Source: Streptomyces flaveolus
GTDB taxonomy: Bacteria; Actinomycetota; Actinomycetes; Streptomycetales; Streptomycetaceae
Assembly (NCBI RefSeq): GCF_000716535.1
Contig: NZ_JNWV01000037.1
Coordinates: 124,001-188,000, forward strand
Direction of reading: 5' to 3'
DNA: 64,000 bases
Positions 33,716 to 41,759 of this stretch are shown here, piece by piece. The position numbers were made by a program, and so were the translations under genes. Below the pieces are notes generated by a model. It saw only the letters and a program-made list of their open reading frames with translations, ran no database searches and was not told the origin of the DNA. Each line of letters begins with the position of its first letter. The first letter of the stretch is position 1.

Positions 33716-34671
33716 GGGTCCTGCTGATCGGAGCCAACGGATTCATCGGCCGCTTCGTCGCCGACCGCCTGCTCGCCGACCCGGCCGTCCAGCTCACCGC
33801 GCTCGGCCGCGGCGACGACGCCGACGTCCGCTTCGACCTCGCCACCGGCAGCCCGGGCGCGCTCACCCGCTTCCTCGACGCGGTCCACCCCGGAGTCGTC
33901 GTCAACTGCGCCGGCGCCACGCGCGGGGGCGCCCGCGACCTCACCCGGCACAACACGGTCGCCGTGGCCACCGTCTGCGAGGCCCTGCGCCGCAGCGGCT
34001 GCGGTGCCCGCCTGGTGCAGATCGGCTGCGGTTCCGAGTACGGCCCCAGCCAGCCCGGTTCCTCCACGGCCGAGGACGCCGTACCGCGCCCCGGCGGCCC
34101 GTACGGCGTCAGCAAGCTCGCCGCGACCGAACTGGTCCTCGGCTCCGGCCTGGACGCCGTCGTGCTGCGCGTCTTCTCGCCGGCCGGCCCCGGCACCCCG
34201 GCCGGCTCCCCGCTGGGCCGGCTCGCGGAGGCCATGCGCCGCGCCATGCAGTCCGGCGACGGCGAACTCAAGCTCGGCGGCCTCGGCGTCCAGCGCGACT
34301 TCGTCGACGTCCGCGACGTCGCCCGGGCCGTGCACGCCGCCTCGCTCTCCGCCGCGCAAGGCGTGATCAACATCGGCTCCGGCCGTGCCGTCCGGCTCAG
34401 AGACGCCGCCGCCGTCCTCGCGCGCGTGGCCGGATACGGCGGCGCCCTCCATGAACTCGACGCCCCGCCCGGGCCGTTGCGCGGCGCCATCGGGCACCCA
34501 CGCGCCGAGTCCGAGCACGGGCTCCCGGTGGCGTACCCGTACCCGGACGGCTGCGGCAGCTGGCAGCAGGCCGATGTACGCACCGCGCGCGACCGGCTCG
34601 GCTGGCGGCCGCGCATCAACCTCGAAGAGTCCCTGGCCGACATCTGGATGGAGGCGGCATGCCGCATCTGA
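33712..34671 (+). CDS. NAD-dependent sugar epimerase/dehydratase (SDR)
   Basis: The product is 319 aa. The Rossmann motif GANGFIG lies at residues 7-13, NCAG near 66, and the catalytic YGVSK near 140 (Tyr-x-x-x-Lys). This is an extended SDR acting on nucleotide sugars. In the Pel-like context it could supply the polymer precursor, as the UDP-GlcNAc C4-epimerase PelX does in some Pel operons. Specificity cannot be read from sequence. It overlaps the next gene by 13 bases. Confidence 0.9.
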   Translation: MRVLLIGANGFIGRFVADRLLADPAVQLTALGRGDDADVRFDLATGSPGALTRFLDAVHPGVVVNCAGATRGGARDLTRHNTVAVATVCEALRRSGCGARLVQIGCGSEYGPSQPGSSTAEDAVPRPGGPYGVSKLAATELVLGSGLDAVVLRVFSPAGPGTPAGSPLGRLAEAMRRAMQSGDGELKLGGLGVQRDFVDVRDVARAVHAASLSAAQGVINIGSGRAVRLRDAAAVLARVAGYGGALHELDAPPGPLRGAIGHPRAESEHGLPVAYPYPDGCGSWQQADVRTARDRLGWRPRINLEESLADIWMEAACRI

Positions 34672-35408
34672 CCAGCACCACAGCGGGCGCCACCGGCACC
34701 GGCGTCCGCACCGCCCTCGGCATTCCCGGCTACGCCCACCCGCTCGTCGCCCCGGCCCAGTGGGCGGAACTCACCCGCCCCGGCACCCCGCTGGACTGGG
34801 TGGTCCTCGACGTCGCCGCGGGCCCCGGCACCCGCCCCGACCCGCACTGCCTGGAAGCCGCGGGCCGGCTGCGCGCCGCGGGCGTCCGCGTCCTCGGCCA
34901 CCTGGACCTCACCTACGGCGCCCGCGCCTTCGCAGAGCTGCTCTCCGACGCCCACCGCCACCTCGACTGGTACGGCGTCGACGGCTTCCTGCTGGACCGC
35001 TGCCCCACCGAGCGCACCGCGCTCCCCGAGGTACGGCGCGCGACCACCACGCTCCGGGCGATCAGTGACACCGCCCACATCGTCCTCGGCCACGGCCGCC
35101 ACCCGCACCCCGGCTACGCCGAGAACGCCGATCAGTTGGTGACCTTCAGCGGCCCCTGGTCCGACTACCGCTGGTCGCAGGCGGCCGAGTGGACCGCCGA
35201 CTACCCGCCCGACCGCTTCTGCCACTTCGTGCACGGCGTGCCCCGCGGTCACCTGGACGAGGCGCTGCGGATCGCCCGCTGGCAGGGGGCGGCCACGATC
35301 TACTTCACGGACCGTACGGACAGGGACGGTCGCGTGGACCCCTGGGAGAGCATGCCCGGCTACTGGGACGACATCGTCTCGCGAGTCGGAATGGGTGTCT
35401 CGGAATGA
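34659..35408 (+). CDS. Spherulation-specific family 4 / GH114-like protein
   Basis: The product is 249 aa, without a signal peptide. TIM-barrel features of spherulin-4 proteins are visible: GIPGYAHPL, WVVLDVAAGPG, VLGHLDLTYG and the acidic pair in YGVDGFLLDRCP (near residue 110). The family is related to GH114 endo-alpha-1,4-galactosaminidases and to the hydrolase domain of PelA. Lack of an export signal is odd for a hydrolase of a secreted polymer. It is the last gene of the Pel-like run. Confidence 0.88.
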   Translation: MPHLTSTTAGATGTGVRTALGIPGYAHPLVAPAQWAELTRPGTPLDWVVLDVAAGPGTRPDPHCLEAAGRLRAAGVRVLGHLDLTYGARAFAELLSDAHRHLDWYGVDGFLLDRCPTERTALPEVRRATTTLRAISDTAHIVLGHGRHPHPGYAENADQLVTFSGPWSDYRWSQAAEWTADYPPDRFCHFVHGVPRGHLDEALRIARWQGAATIYFTDRTDRDGRVDPWESMPGYWDDIVSRVGMGVSE

Positions 35409-35471
35409 AGAAGGCCGTGGCAGTGTTACGAGTAGAACAACTGTAGTGATCGACCGACCAACGGAGTCCCC

Positions 35472-36650
35472 GTGTCGCTGCCACCCCTGGTCGAGCCAGC
35501 TCCTGAGCTCACCGTAGACGAGGTCCGCAGGTACTCCCGCCACCTGATCATCCCCGACGTGGGCATGGACGGGCAGAAGCGGCTGAAGAACGCCAAGGTG
35601 CTCTGTGTGGGCGCAGGCGGCCTGGGCTCGCCGGCGCTGATGTACCTGGCCGCCGCGGGCGTGGGCACCCTCGGCATCGTGGAGTTCGACGAGGTCGACG
35701 AGTCGAACCTGCAGCGCCAGATCATCCACAGCCAGGCCGACATCGGCCGTTCCAAGGCCGAGTCCGCGCGCGACTCCGTCCTCGGCATCAACCCGTACGT
35801 GAACGTGATCCTTCACGAGGAGCGGCTCGAAGCCGACAACGTGATGGACATCTTCAGCCAGTACGACCTGATCGTCGACGGCACCGACAACTTCGCGACC
35901 CGCTACCTGGTCAACGACGCGTGCGTGCTGCTGAACAAGCCGTACGTGTGGGGTTCGATCTACCGCTTCGACGGCCAGGCCTCGGTGTTCTGGTCCGAGC
36001 ACGGCCCTTGCTACCGGTGCCTCTACCCGGAGCCCCCGCCCCCCGGCATGGTCCCCTCCTGCGCCGAGGGCGGCGTCCTGGGCGTGCTGTGCGCGTCCAT
36101 CGGCTCCATCCAGGTCACCGAGGCGATCAAGGTCCTCACCGGCACCGGTGAGCCGCTGGTCGGCCGTCTGATGATCTACGACGCCCTGGAGATGCAGTAC
36201 CGCCAGGTCAAGGTCCGCAAGGACCCCGACTGCGCGGTCTGCGGCGAGAACCCGACCGTCACCGAGCTCATCGACTACGAGGCCTTCTGCGGCGTCGTCT
36301 CGGAGGAGGCCCAGGCGGCGGCGGCCGACTCCACGATCACTCCGAAGCAGCTCAAGGAGTGGATCGACGACGGCGAGAACATCGAGATCATCGACGTCCG
36401 CGAGCCGAACGAGTACGAGATCGTCTCCATCCCGGGCGCCAAGCTGATCCCGAAGAACGAGTTCCTCATGGGCACCGCCCTGGAGGGCCTCCCGCAGGAC
36501 AAGAAGATCGTCTTGCACTGCAAGACGGGTGTCCGCAGTGCGGAAGTCCTCGCGGTCCTGAAGTCCGCGGGCTTCTCCGACGCGGTCCACGTCGGCGGCG
36601 GCGTCATCGGCTGGGTCAACCAGATCGAACCGGAGAAGCCGGTCTACTGA
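35472..36650 (+). CDS. moeZ: Adenylyltransferase/sulfurtransferase MoeZ
   Basis: The product is 392 aa from GTG 35472. An E1/MoeB-like domain (about 18-270) has GAGGLGSP and the two zinc CxxC pairs (CYRCLYP and CAVCGEN). A rhodanese domain follows (about 285-392) with active-site CKTGVRSAE. MoeZ adenylates and thiocarboxylates small ubiquitin-like sulfur carriers used in molybdopterin, thiamine and cysteine-type sulfur transfer in actinobacteria. The protein is of normal length. A strong terminator follows. Confidence 0.96.
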   Translation: MSLPPLVEPAPELTVDEVRRYSRHLIIPDVGMDGQKRLKNAKVLCVGAGGLGSPALMYLAAAGVGTLGIVEFDEVDESNLQRQIIHSQADIGRSKAESARDSVLGINPYVNVILHEERLEADNVMDIFSQYDLIVDGTDNFATRYLVNDACVLLNKPYVWGSIYRFDGQASVFWSEHGPCYRCLYPEPPPPGMVPSCAEGGVLGVLCASIGSIQVTEAIKVLTGTGEPLVGRLMIYDALEMQYRQVKVRKDPDCAVCGENPTVTELIDYEAFCGVVSEEAQAAAADSTITPKQLKEWIDDGENIEIIDVREPNEYEIVSIPGAKLIPKNEFLMGTALEGLPQDKKIVLHCKTGVRSAEVLAVLKSAGFSDAVHVGGGVIGWVNQIEPEKPVY

Positions 36651-36683
36651 TCACGGGTCTCGCTCACCAGCGAGGCTGACGAA

Positions 36684-36717
36684 GCCCACGGCTCTGACCA
36701 GCTCAGATGCCGTGGGC
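36684..36717 (+). terminator. Terminator of moeZ
   Basis: The stem GCCCACGGC / GCCGTGGGC has an inner TCTGA/TCAGA extension and loop CCAGC, followed by CTCTGTCGTTGT. The inner core CTGACCAGCTCAG recurs almost unchanged in the terminator at 38738-38778. Confidence 0.8.
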
Positions 36718-37144
36718 CTCTGTCGTTGTCGGTCGGGGTCATCACACCGGCGCCATAGCCGCTGTCGCGGTGATGCTTGATCGTTTACGGGGCAGGGCTG
36801 CCCTGCTGGAACGGCCTGTTCCTGACTATGCAGACTCGGCAGCCATCGATCGTGAGTGCGGTGTGATCGAAAGTGGCCCTCGGGGCGGGTGATTCTGGCG
36901 TGGCGGAGCATGAAGACAGGGCCTCTGGCACGCGTCTTTGGGTTCCGCGTCGAGCCGACCCCCGGTCGCAGACGCATGTCAGCCGTCGCCTGGTCCGGGG
37001 TCCGGGGCTGTCCTCGATCACCGTACGCAACTTTTGCGAACCAGGACATAACAAGGTGAGGTTCCGCACCGGATACGCCGGCGCGGAACCTCACCTTGAA
37101 GAACGGTTCACCCGGTCCAGTTCATCGCCACGGTGTGCGGCTGA
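36718..37144. other. Gene-free, lower-GC patch downstream of moeZ
   Basis: About 430 bases without a convincing gene. Short frames here (for example 36707-36892 plus, 36785-37069 minus) lack ribosome sites and third-position GC bias. Base composition is visibly less GC-rich than the flanks. A small palindrome CGCAA-CTT-TTGCG sits at about 37026-37038. It could be a decayed gene or element, but no transposase motif is recognisable. Confidence 0.5.
37053..37097 (-). terminator. Terminator of the secreted-protein gene
   Basis: A perfect 15-bp inverted repeat AAGGTGAGGTTCCGC / GCGGAACCTCACCTT with a 15-base loop is followed on the minus strand by TGTTATGT. It lies 48 bases beyond the stop of the gene at 37145. 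Confidence 0.75.
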
Positions 37145-38056
37145 TCAGTCCTTGCTCAGCGCGACCACGGCGGTCTGCGTCACCGTCACGGTCTGGCCGT
37201 AGTGCGGGTCCTGGGCCTGAGCCTGGGCCTGCACCTCGACGTCGCCCTTCTGGAACGGGGTGGTTCCGGTGGGCGTGGCCGTCGCGGTCCAGGCGACCGG
37301 GGCGCCGGGCTCGCAGGCCACCTTGGTGGCGTAGGAGCCCTTGATGAGGATGCGGTGGGCGACCTGAGTGACAGTGCCGGAGACGTCCACCTGGGTCGGC
37401 TCGTTGCAGCTGACGGTGCCGCCGATGGTGGCCTTGCCGTTCAGGTAGCTCGCCGTGCCCTTGAGGTCGATGGCGACGCCCAGGTCGAGTGCAGCCGGCG
37501 GCACCGGGTTGTCGATGTGGATCTCGCCGCGCAGCGCGGCGGTGCCGCCCTCACAGTGCTGCTCGTAGGTGGCGTCGAGTTTCTGCACATAGCCGTTCGG
37601 GCCGAAGACCACGTCTGCGACGGAAAACGATCCGGTCAGCGTGTTGCACCCGCGTCCGTTGCCGTCGATGGAAAGGCCGGGCTCCGCGGCCTCGTTGAAC
37701 GGATAGCGGGTGGCGCCGGTGTAGTCACCGGGCGCGAGCTGTTGCCCGGCGGGGGCAGCGAGATCGAGGTACCACCAGTCACCGTTGGCGCCGTCGACGC
37801 TGACGGAGATGTGGTTGTCGTCGCTCGAACCGTTGACGTTGAGGGTATCGCCGGCGGCCGGCGAGTAGGAGTACGACTGGCCGCCGCTGATGTAGTCGCC
37901 CGCGTCGCCGCTGAAGCTCATCGAGCCGGACGATACGGTCAGTGCCTGCGCTTCGTGCCCGTGCAGCAGGCCGGTGCTCGCACCGGCGAAGGCCAGAGTG
38001 AGCGCGAGCGCGGTGGCAACTCTGGTGAAGGCGCGGTTGGACACGCGAAGGTTCAA
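37145..38056 (-). CDS. Secreted protein of unknown function, 303 aa
   Basis: The probable start is TTG 38056 (aggggg about 5 bases upstream), with GTG 38044 as alternative. A Sec signal peptide (FTRVATALALTLAFAGASTG) ends near an AQA cleavage site. The mature part has a glycine/serine-rich beta domain (SGSMSFSGDAGDYISGGQSY), two Cys pairs (GCNTLTG, EQHCEGG; SCNEP, ACEPG) that may form disulfides, and a C-terminal Thr-rich Ig-like region. No enzyme motif. Exported by Sec; role unknown. Confidence 0.82.
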   Translation of the reverse strand: MNLRVSNRAFTRVATALALTLAFAGASTGLLHGHEAQALTVSSGSMSFSGDAGDYISGGQSYSYSPAAGDTLNVNGSSDDNHISVSVDGANGDWWYLDLAAPAGQQLAPGDYTGATRYPFNEAAEPGLSIDGNGRGCNTLTGSFSVADVVFGPNGYVQKLDATYEQHCEGGTAALRGEIHIDNPVPPAALDLGVAIDLKGTASYLNGKATIGGTVSCNEPTQVDVSGTVTQVAHRILIKGSYATKVACEPGAPVAWTATATPTGTTPFQKGDVEVQAQAQAQDPHYGQTVTVTQTAVVALSKD

Positions 38057-38360
38057 GGGTCCCCCTGGGACGTGTGGACAGAGGAATGCGAGTGGAGGCG
38101 AACTTCGATGACACCTCCCCACATGCACTCAGCGCACAGCGGATGCCCAGACGTCACAGGTTGCGCGCATGTCGCTTCTCACGCGTCGAGTTGGACCGGC
38201 GTGCACAACCCTTGGTCGGTGTCGTGAGTCTTTCCATGCCCCATACGGGCCCGCCTCGTGCACCGCTGCCGCACACGACTGCTCATTGCCGTCGCCGTCC
38301 GCCGCCGTTGACGTCATTCGTGGATGTCGGAACGCTGCGACCGCATGCAAGCATGTCACC
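38057..38360. other. Divergent intergenic region, secreted protein / barstar gene
   Basis: About 300 bases without a supported gene. A TTGACG (near 38312) with AACGCT 17 bases later could be a promoter for the barstar-like gene. Nothing else stands out. Confidence 0.35.
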
Positions 38361-38630
38361 GTGATCACCATTGACGTCAGCGAGGTGACCGACGAGCGCG
38401 CCCTGCACCTGCTTCTGAAGCGGGAGCTGCGCTTCCCGGACTTCTACGGCATGAACTGGGCTGCCTTCTGGGACGCAATCACTGGCCTAGTCAGGATCCC
38501 GGACCATGTGCGCTTCCTTGGGTGGGAGCACCTGGCGGCCGGCGTTCCCAGCGGGGCCGTCATGCTTCGGCAGGCGCTCGGCAACTATCAAGCCACGTAC
38601 CGCCCGAAGTTCGTCGCTGAGTATGCCTAG
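38361..38630 (+). CDS. Barstar-like (barnase inhibitor) protein, 89 aa
   Basis: GTG 38361 starts a compact protein with the barstar signature LRFPDFYGMNWAAFWDAITG (residues about 25-45), which in barstar forms the barnase-binding helix and loop. The length equals that of barstar. It should neutralise a barnase-type RNase in the cytoplasm. No barnase-like or other toxin gene is adjacent, so it is an orphan immunity protein here. The C-terminus (YRPKFVAEYA) is slightly divergent. Confidence 0.85.
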   Translation: MITIDVSEVTDERALHLLLKRELRFPDFYGMNWAAFWDAITGLVRIPDHVRFLGWEHLAAGVPSGAVMLRQALGNYQATYRPKFVAEYA

Positions 38631-38737
38631 CATGAGCAATCTCCGGGCTTGGGCATGGTGCTACCAGCAGGTCACGGGGTGCATCGCCTGGAGGGCCGGT
38701 CTACTGACCGGACCTCCCGCCGGGCGGTGAGCCAGTA

Positions 38738-38778
38738 GGAGCCCATGGAACCTGACCAGGTCAGCTGGCGTGGGCTCC
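38738..38778 (+). terminator. Terminator downstream of the barstar-like gene
   Basis: Outer stem GGAGCCCA/TGGGCTCC and inner stem CTGACC/GGTCAG are followed by TCTTCGTTT. Its inner core closely matches that of the moeZ terminator. Confidence 0.8.
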
Positions 38779-38905
38779 TCTTCGTTTGCCGGATGCACAA
38801 CCGATACACGGCTCAGCGGCGGCGGATACACGGTCATCGCGATCCGGACACACGGGCCCGGGACTGTGGGTGACATCCCACTTTCCCCGGTTCGGAGGTC
38901 GTCCG

Positions 38906-39898
38906 ATGCTGCTGTACTCCCCGCCCGGCCGGCGGCCGCGCCATGCGCCGCCGTGGATCGCGCTCATCTCGCTGCCGGCCCTGACCGCCCTCGCCGTCAC
39001 CGTCACCGTCGCCGCCGCCGTCGGCGTCGGCCGGCCCGGGTCCACCGACGGCCACAGCGCAGCGCCGGACCGGCGTGTCGCCACCTTGGCGGCAGAGCTG
39101 CCGTGGCCGGCCGACGGTCAGTCGAGCGTGGAGGTCGAGGGGCTGGGCAGCCTCGGGACGCGGGGTGAGCAGACGCCGGTACCGATCGCCAGCCTCACCA
39201 AGGTGATGACGGCGTACGTGATCCTGCGCGACCACCCGCTGCACGGCACGCAGCAGGGCCCGGAGATCACCGTCGACCGGCAGGCGGCCGACGAGTCGGT
39301 GTCCGGGACGGAGTCGACGGCTCCGGTGCAGGCGGGACAGCGGTTCTCGCAGCGCCGGCTGCTCGAACTGCTGTTGCTCCCGTCGGCCAACAACATCGCG
39401 CGGATGCTGGCACGTTGGGACGCGGGCAGCCAGGAGGCGTTCACCGAGAAGATGAACCGGGCAGCGTCCGGGCTCGGCATGGACCGCACGACCTACACGG
39501 GCGCGAGCGGCATCGAGACGACGACCGTCAGCACCTCGTGGGATCAGCTGAGACTGGCCCGGGAGGCGATGAAGAACAGTGTGTTCCGGAAGATCGTCGC
39601 CACCCGGAGCACGACCATGCCCGGGATCCCGGGGGCGGTCACGAACACGAACACTCTGCTGCGGATCCCCGGGGTCGTGGGCCTCAAGACCGGCTCCAGC
39701 ACCCCGGCCGGCGGGAACCTGGCGTGGGCGGCGACGGCGGACAGCGACGGCCGGGAGCGGCTGGTGCTGGGGGTGGTCCTGCACCAGCGGGCGAACACGT
39801 CCCCGGAACAGGGACTCCAGGCGGCCCTCGAGCGCAGCGAGCGACTGATCACAGCAGTCCGCGCGGCGCTGGCCTCGGGACGGGGGGCGTCGGCGTGA
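38906..39898 (+). CDS. D-alanyl-D-alanine carboxypeptidase (serine, S11 type)
   Basis: The product is 330 aa; ATG 38906 follows ggagg. It has one N-terminal membrane helix (about 20-45). The penicillin-binding motifs are complete: SLTK (in PIASLTKVM), SAN (in LLPSANNIARM) and KTG (in LKTGSSTPAGG). It removes the terminal D-Ala from peptidoglycan pentapeptides outside the membrane, a reaction that also lowers the number of glycopeptide targets. It overlaps the VanJ-like gene and heads an operon ending in a two-component system. Confidence 0.94.
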   Translation: MLLYSPPGRRPRHAPPWIALISLPALTALAVTVTVAAAVGVGRPGSTDGHSAAPDRRVATLAAELPWPADGQSSVEVEGLGSLGTRGEQTPVPIASLTKVMTAYVILRDHPLHGTQQGPEITVDRQAADESVSGTESTAPVQAGQRFSQRRLLELLLLPSANNIARMLARWDAGSQEAFTEKMNRAASGLGMDRTTYTGASGIETTTVSTSWDQLRLAREAMKNSVFRKIVATRSTTMPGIPGAVTNTNTLLRIPGVVGLKTGSSTPAGGNLAWAATADSDGRERLVLGVVLHQRANTSPEQGLQAALERSERLITAVRAALASGRGASA

Positions 39899-40989
39899 GC
39901 GGGGGTGCGGGCACAGCGCCGCAGGTATCAGCCGGGCCTGAGCAGGGAGGGCCTGAGCAGGGAGCCGGGGCCGGACAGCGGACCGAGCCCGAGCAGGGGA
40001 CCGGGGCCGAGCAGGAGACCGGGCCCTCGCAGGGGACCGGGGTCGCCAGGGCCGGAGGCCTTGCGGCGCCGTGGTCGTGGCGGCGCGGGCGGGTGACGGC
40101 GGGGCTCGCGCTGCTGTGCACGGCCGTGCTCCTGCTGCACCGCCGGATACCCAACGGCCCCGGCCGGCTGCCCAGCCTCGTCGAGACCTTTCTGCCCTGG
40201 GTGGGCGCGGCCGTGCTCCCGCTGCTGGCGATCGCCTTGGTCCGACGGTCGGCGACGGCGCTGGTCGCCGTGTTGTTGCCGGCCGTGACCTGGGTGTCCC
40301 TCTTCGGCGGCACGCTCGCCGACAAACGCGGCACGGGTGGTGACCTGACCGTGGTCAGCCACAATGTGGGTGACGCCGACCCCGAACGGGCCGGCCGTGT
40401 ACTGGTCGCCTCCGGCGCCGATGTGATCGGGCTGGAGGAGCTGACCGACGCGAACGCCCCCGCGTACGAGCGGGTGCTGGCCGGCGTCTATCCGTACCAC
40501 CGGGTGGACGGCACCGTCGGCGTGTGGAGCAGACGGCCGTTGCGGGACGTGCGGCCGGTGCCGATCATGGCGTGGACGCGGGCGATGCGCGCGACGGTCG
40601 AGACACCGGAGGGGCCTGTCGTCGTGTTCGTGGCCCACCTGCCGTCGGTGCGGGTACGGCCTGCCGAAGGGTTCGCGACGAACTGGCGTGACCACGCCGT
40701 GGTGCGGCTCGTCGACGCGGTCCGCGAAGCCCCGGAGCGGCGGCGTATCCTCATGGGCGATTTCAACGGAAGCCCGGACGACCGCGGACTGGCCCCGGTG
40801 ACCTCGGTGATGCGGTCGGCGCAGCAGGCGGCCGGCGCGGGCTTCGGTTTCACCTGGCCGGCGGCCCTGCCGGTGGTGCGGCCCGACCAGGTGTTCACGC
40901 AGGGGGTCGAGCCCGTGGCGGCGTGGACGCTGCCGCGGACCGGCAGCGACCACCGACCGGTCGCCGCTTCGGTCGACTTCCGGCCGTAG
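39895..40989 (+). CDS. VanJ-like membrane EEP-family phosphatase
   Basis: The product is 364 aa from GTG 39895 (GTGA overlap). After a Gln/Gly/Glu-rich low-complexity N-terminus (about 60 residues) come three membrane helices (about 72-145), then an extracytoplasmic endonuclease/exonuclease/phosphatase domain. That domain has SHNVG, the metal-binding GLEELTD, GDFNGSPDD and the catalytic GSDHRPV. This architecture matches VanJ of Streptomyces coelicolor, which confers teicoplanin resistance and is proposed to act on undecaprenyl pyrophosphate. Activity here is inferred from architecture and neighbours. Confidence 0.88.
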   Translation: MSGGAGTAPQVSAGPEQGGPEQGAGAGQRTEPEQGTGAEQETGPSQGTGVARAGGLAAPWSWRRGRVTAGLALLCTAVLLLHRRIPNGPGRLPSLVETFLPWVGAAVLPLLAIALVRRSATALVAVLLPAVTWVSLFGGTLADKRGTGGDLTVVSHNVGDADPERAGRVLVASGADVIGLEELTDANAPAYERVLAGVYPYHRVDGTVGVWSRRPLRDVRPVPIMAWTRAMRATVETPEGPVVVFVAHLPSVRVRPAEGFATNWRDHAVVRLVDAVREAPERRRILMGDFNGSPDDRGLAPVTSVMRSAQQAAGAGFGFTWPAALPVVRPDQVFTQGVEPVAAWTLPRTGSDHRPVAASVDFRP

Positions 40990-41059
40990 TCTTCCTGACT
41001 CCGGCGATGGCTGGTGAGCAATTCGTGCGTATGTGGCGAGTGGGGCAGGTGTGGCAGGC

Positions 41060-41758
41060 GTGTCCGAATCCGTGAACGTGCTCCTCGTCGAGGACGACAC
41101 CGTGATCCGCAGGGCCGTGGGGCTCGTGCTGGAGCGCTACGGCTACACCGTGACATCCGCGGAGGACGGGCTGACGGGCCTGGATCTGTTCCGCGCGGGC
41201 GGCCACGACCTGCTGCTCCTGGACGTGATGCTGCCGGGCCTCGACGGCATCGGACTGTGCCGGCGGGTGCGGGAGACGAGCTCGGTGCCGATCCTGATGA
41301 TGTCCGCTCGCGGTGACGCGATCGACGTGGTCGGGGGCCTGGAGGCAGGCGCGGACGACTACGTCGTCAAGCCCGTCGAGCCCTCGGTCCTGCTGGCGCG
41401 GATACGCGCGCTGCTGCGCAGGGCCACCTTCACCCGCGCCGAGCCGGCCCCCGAGCCGGCCGTCGGCGGCCACCAGGTGCTCACCTTCGGAGACCTGACG
41501 CTCGACACGGAGGGGCTGGAGGCGCGCGTGGCCGGCGAGCCCGTGGCCCTGACACCGACCGAGCTGCGGCTGTTGCTGGAGTTCGCCGCGTATCCGGGGA
41601 CGGTGCTGGAGCGGCAGAGGCTGCTGCGCGACGTGTGGGACTACGGCTGGGACGGCGACAGCAGGGTCGTGGACCTGGGCGTGCAACGGCTGCGGAAGAA
41701 GATCGGCGCCGAGCGGATCGAGACGGTCCGCGGCTTCGGCTACAAGCTGGTGCGCTGA
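41060..41758 (+). CDS. OmpR/PhoB-type response regulator
   Basis: The product is about 232 aa. The receiver domain has acidic pocket VEDD, phospho-acceptor Asp in LLLLDVMLPG (near residue 51), and Lys in VVKPVEP. The C-terminal winged helix has LTPTELRLLLEFAAYPG and VDLGVQRLRKKIG. The start is one of several in-frame GTGs (41033, 41051, 41060). It is followed one base after its stop by the cognate kinase and likely controls its own operon, including the carboxypeptidase and VanJ-like genes (inference). Confidence 0.93.
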   Translation: MSESVNVLLVEDDTVIRRAVGLVLERYGYTVTSAEDGLTGLDLFRAGGHDLLLLDVMLPGLDGIGLCRRVRETSSVPILMMSARGDAIDVVGGLEAGADDYVVKPVEPSVLLARIRALLRRATFTRAEPAPEPAVGGHQVLTFGDLTLDTEGLEARVAGEPVALTPTELRLLLEFAAYPGTVLERQRLLRDVWDYGWDGDSRVVDLGVQRLRKKIGAERIETVRGFGYKLVR

Positions 41759-41759
41759 C

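Noticed and set aside
33219..36590. A 1123-codon minus-strand frame across the Pel-like locus and moeZ
   Set aside because: High-GC antisense shadow: composition is Arg/Gly/Ala/Val noise with no domains, while well-defined genes occupy the plus strand.
37026..37038. Palindrome CGCAA-CTT-TTGCG as a phage or integrase attachment site
   Set aside because: No integrase, tRNA gene or matching second copy in the window.
36707..37069. Short ORFs downstream of moeZ as transposase or gene remnants
   Set aside because: No ribosome site, no third-position GC bias and no recognisable transposase motif, so only reported as a gene-free patch.
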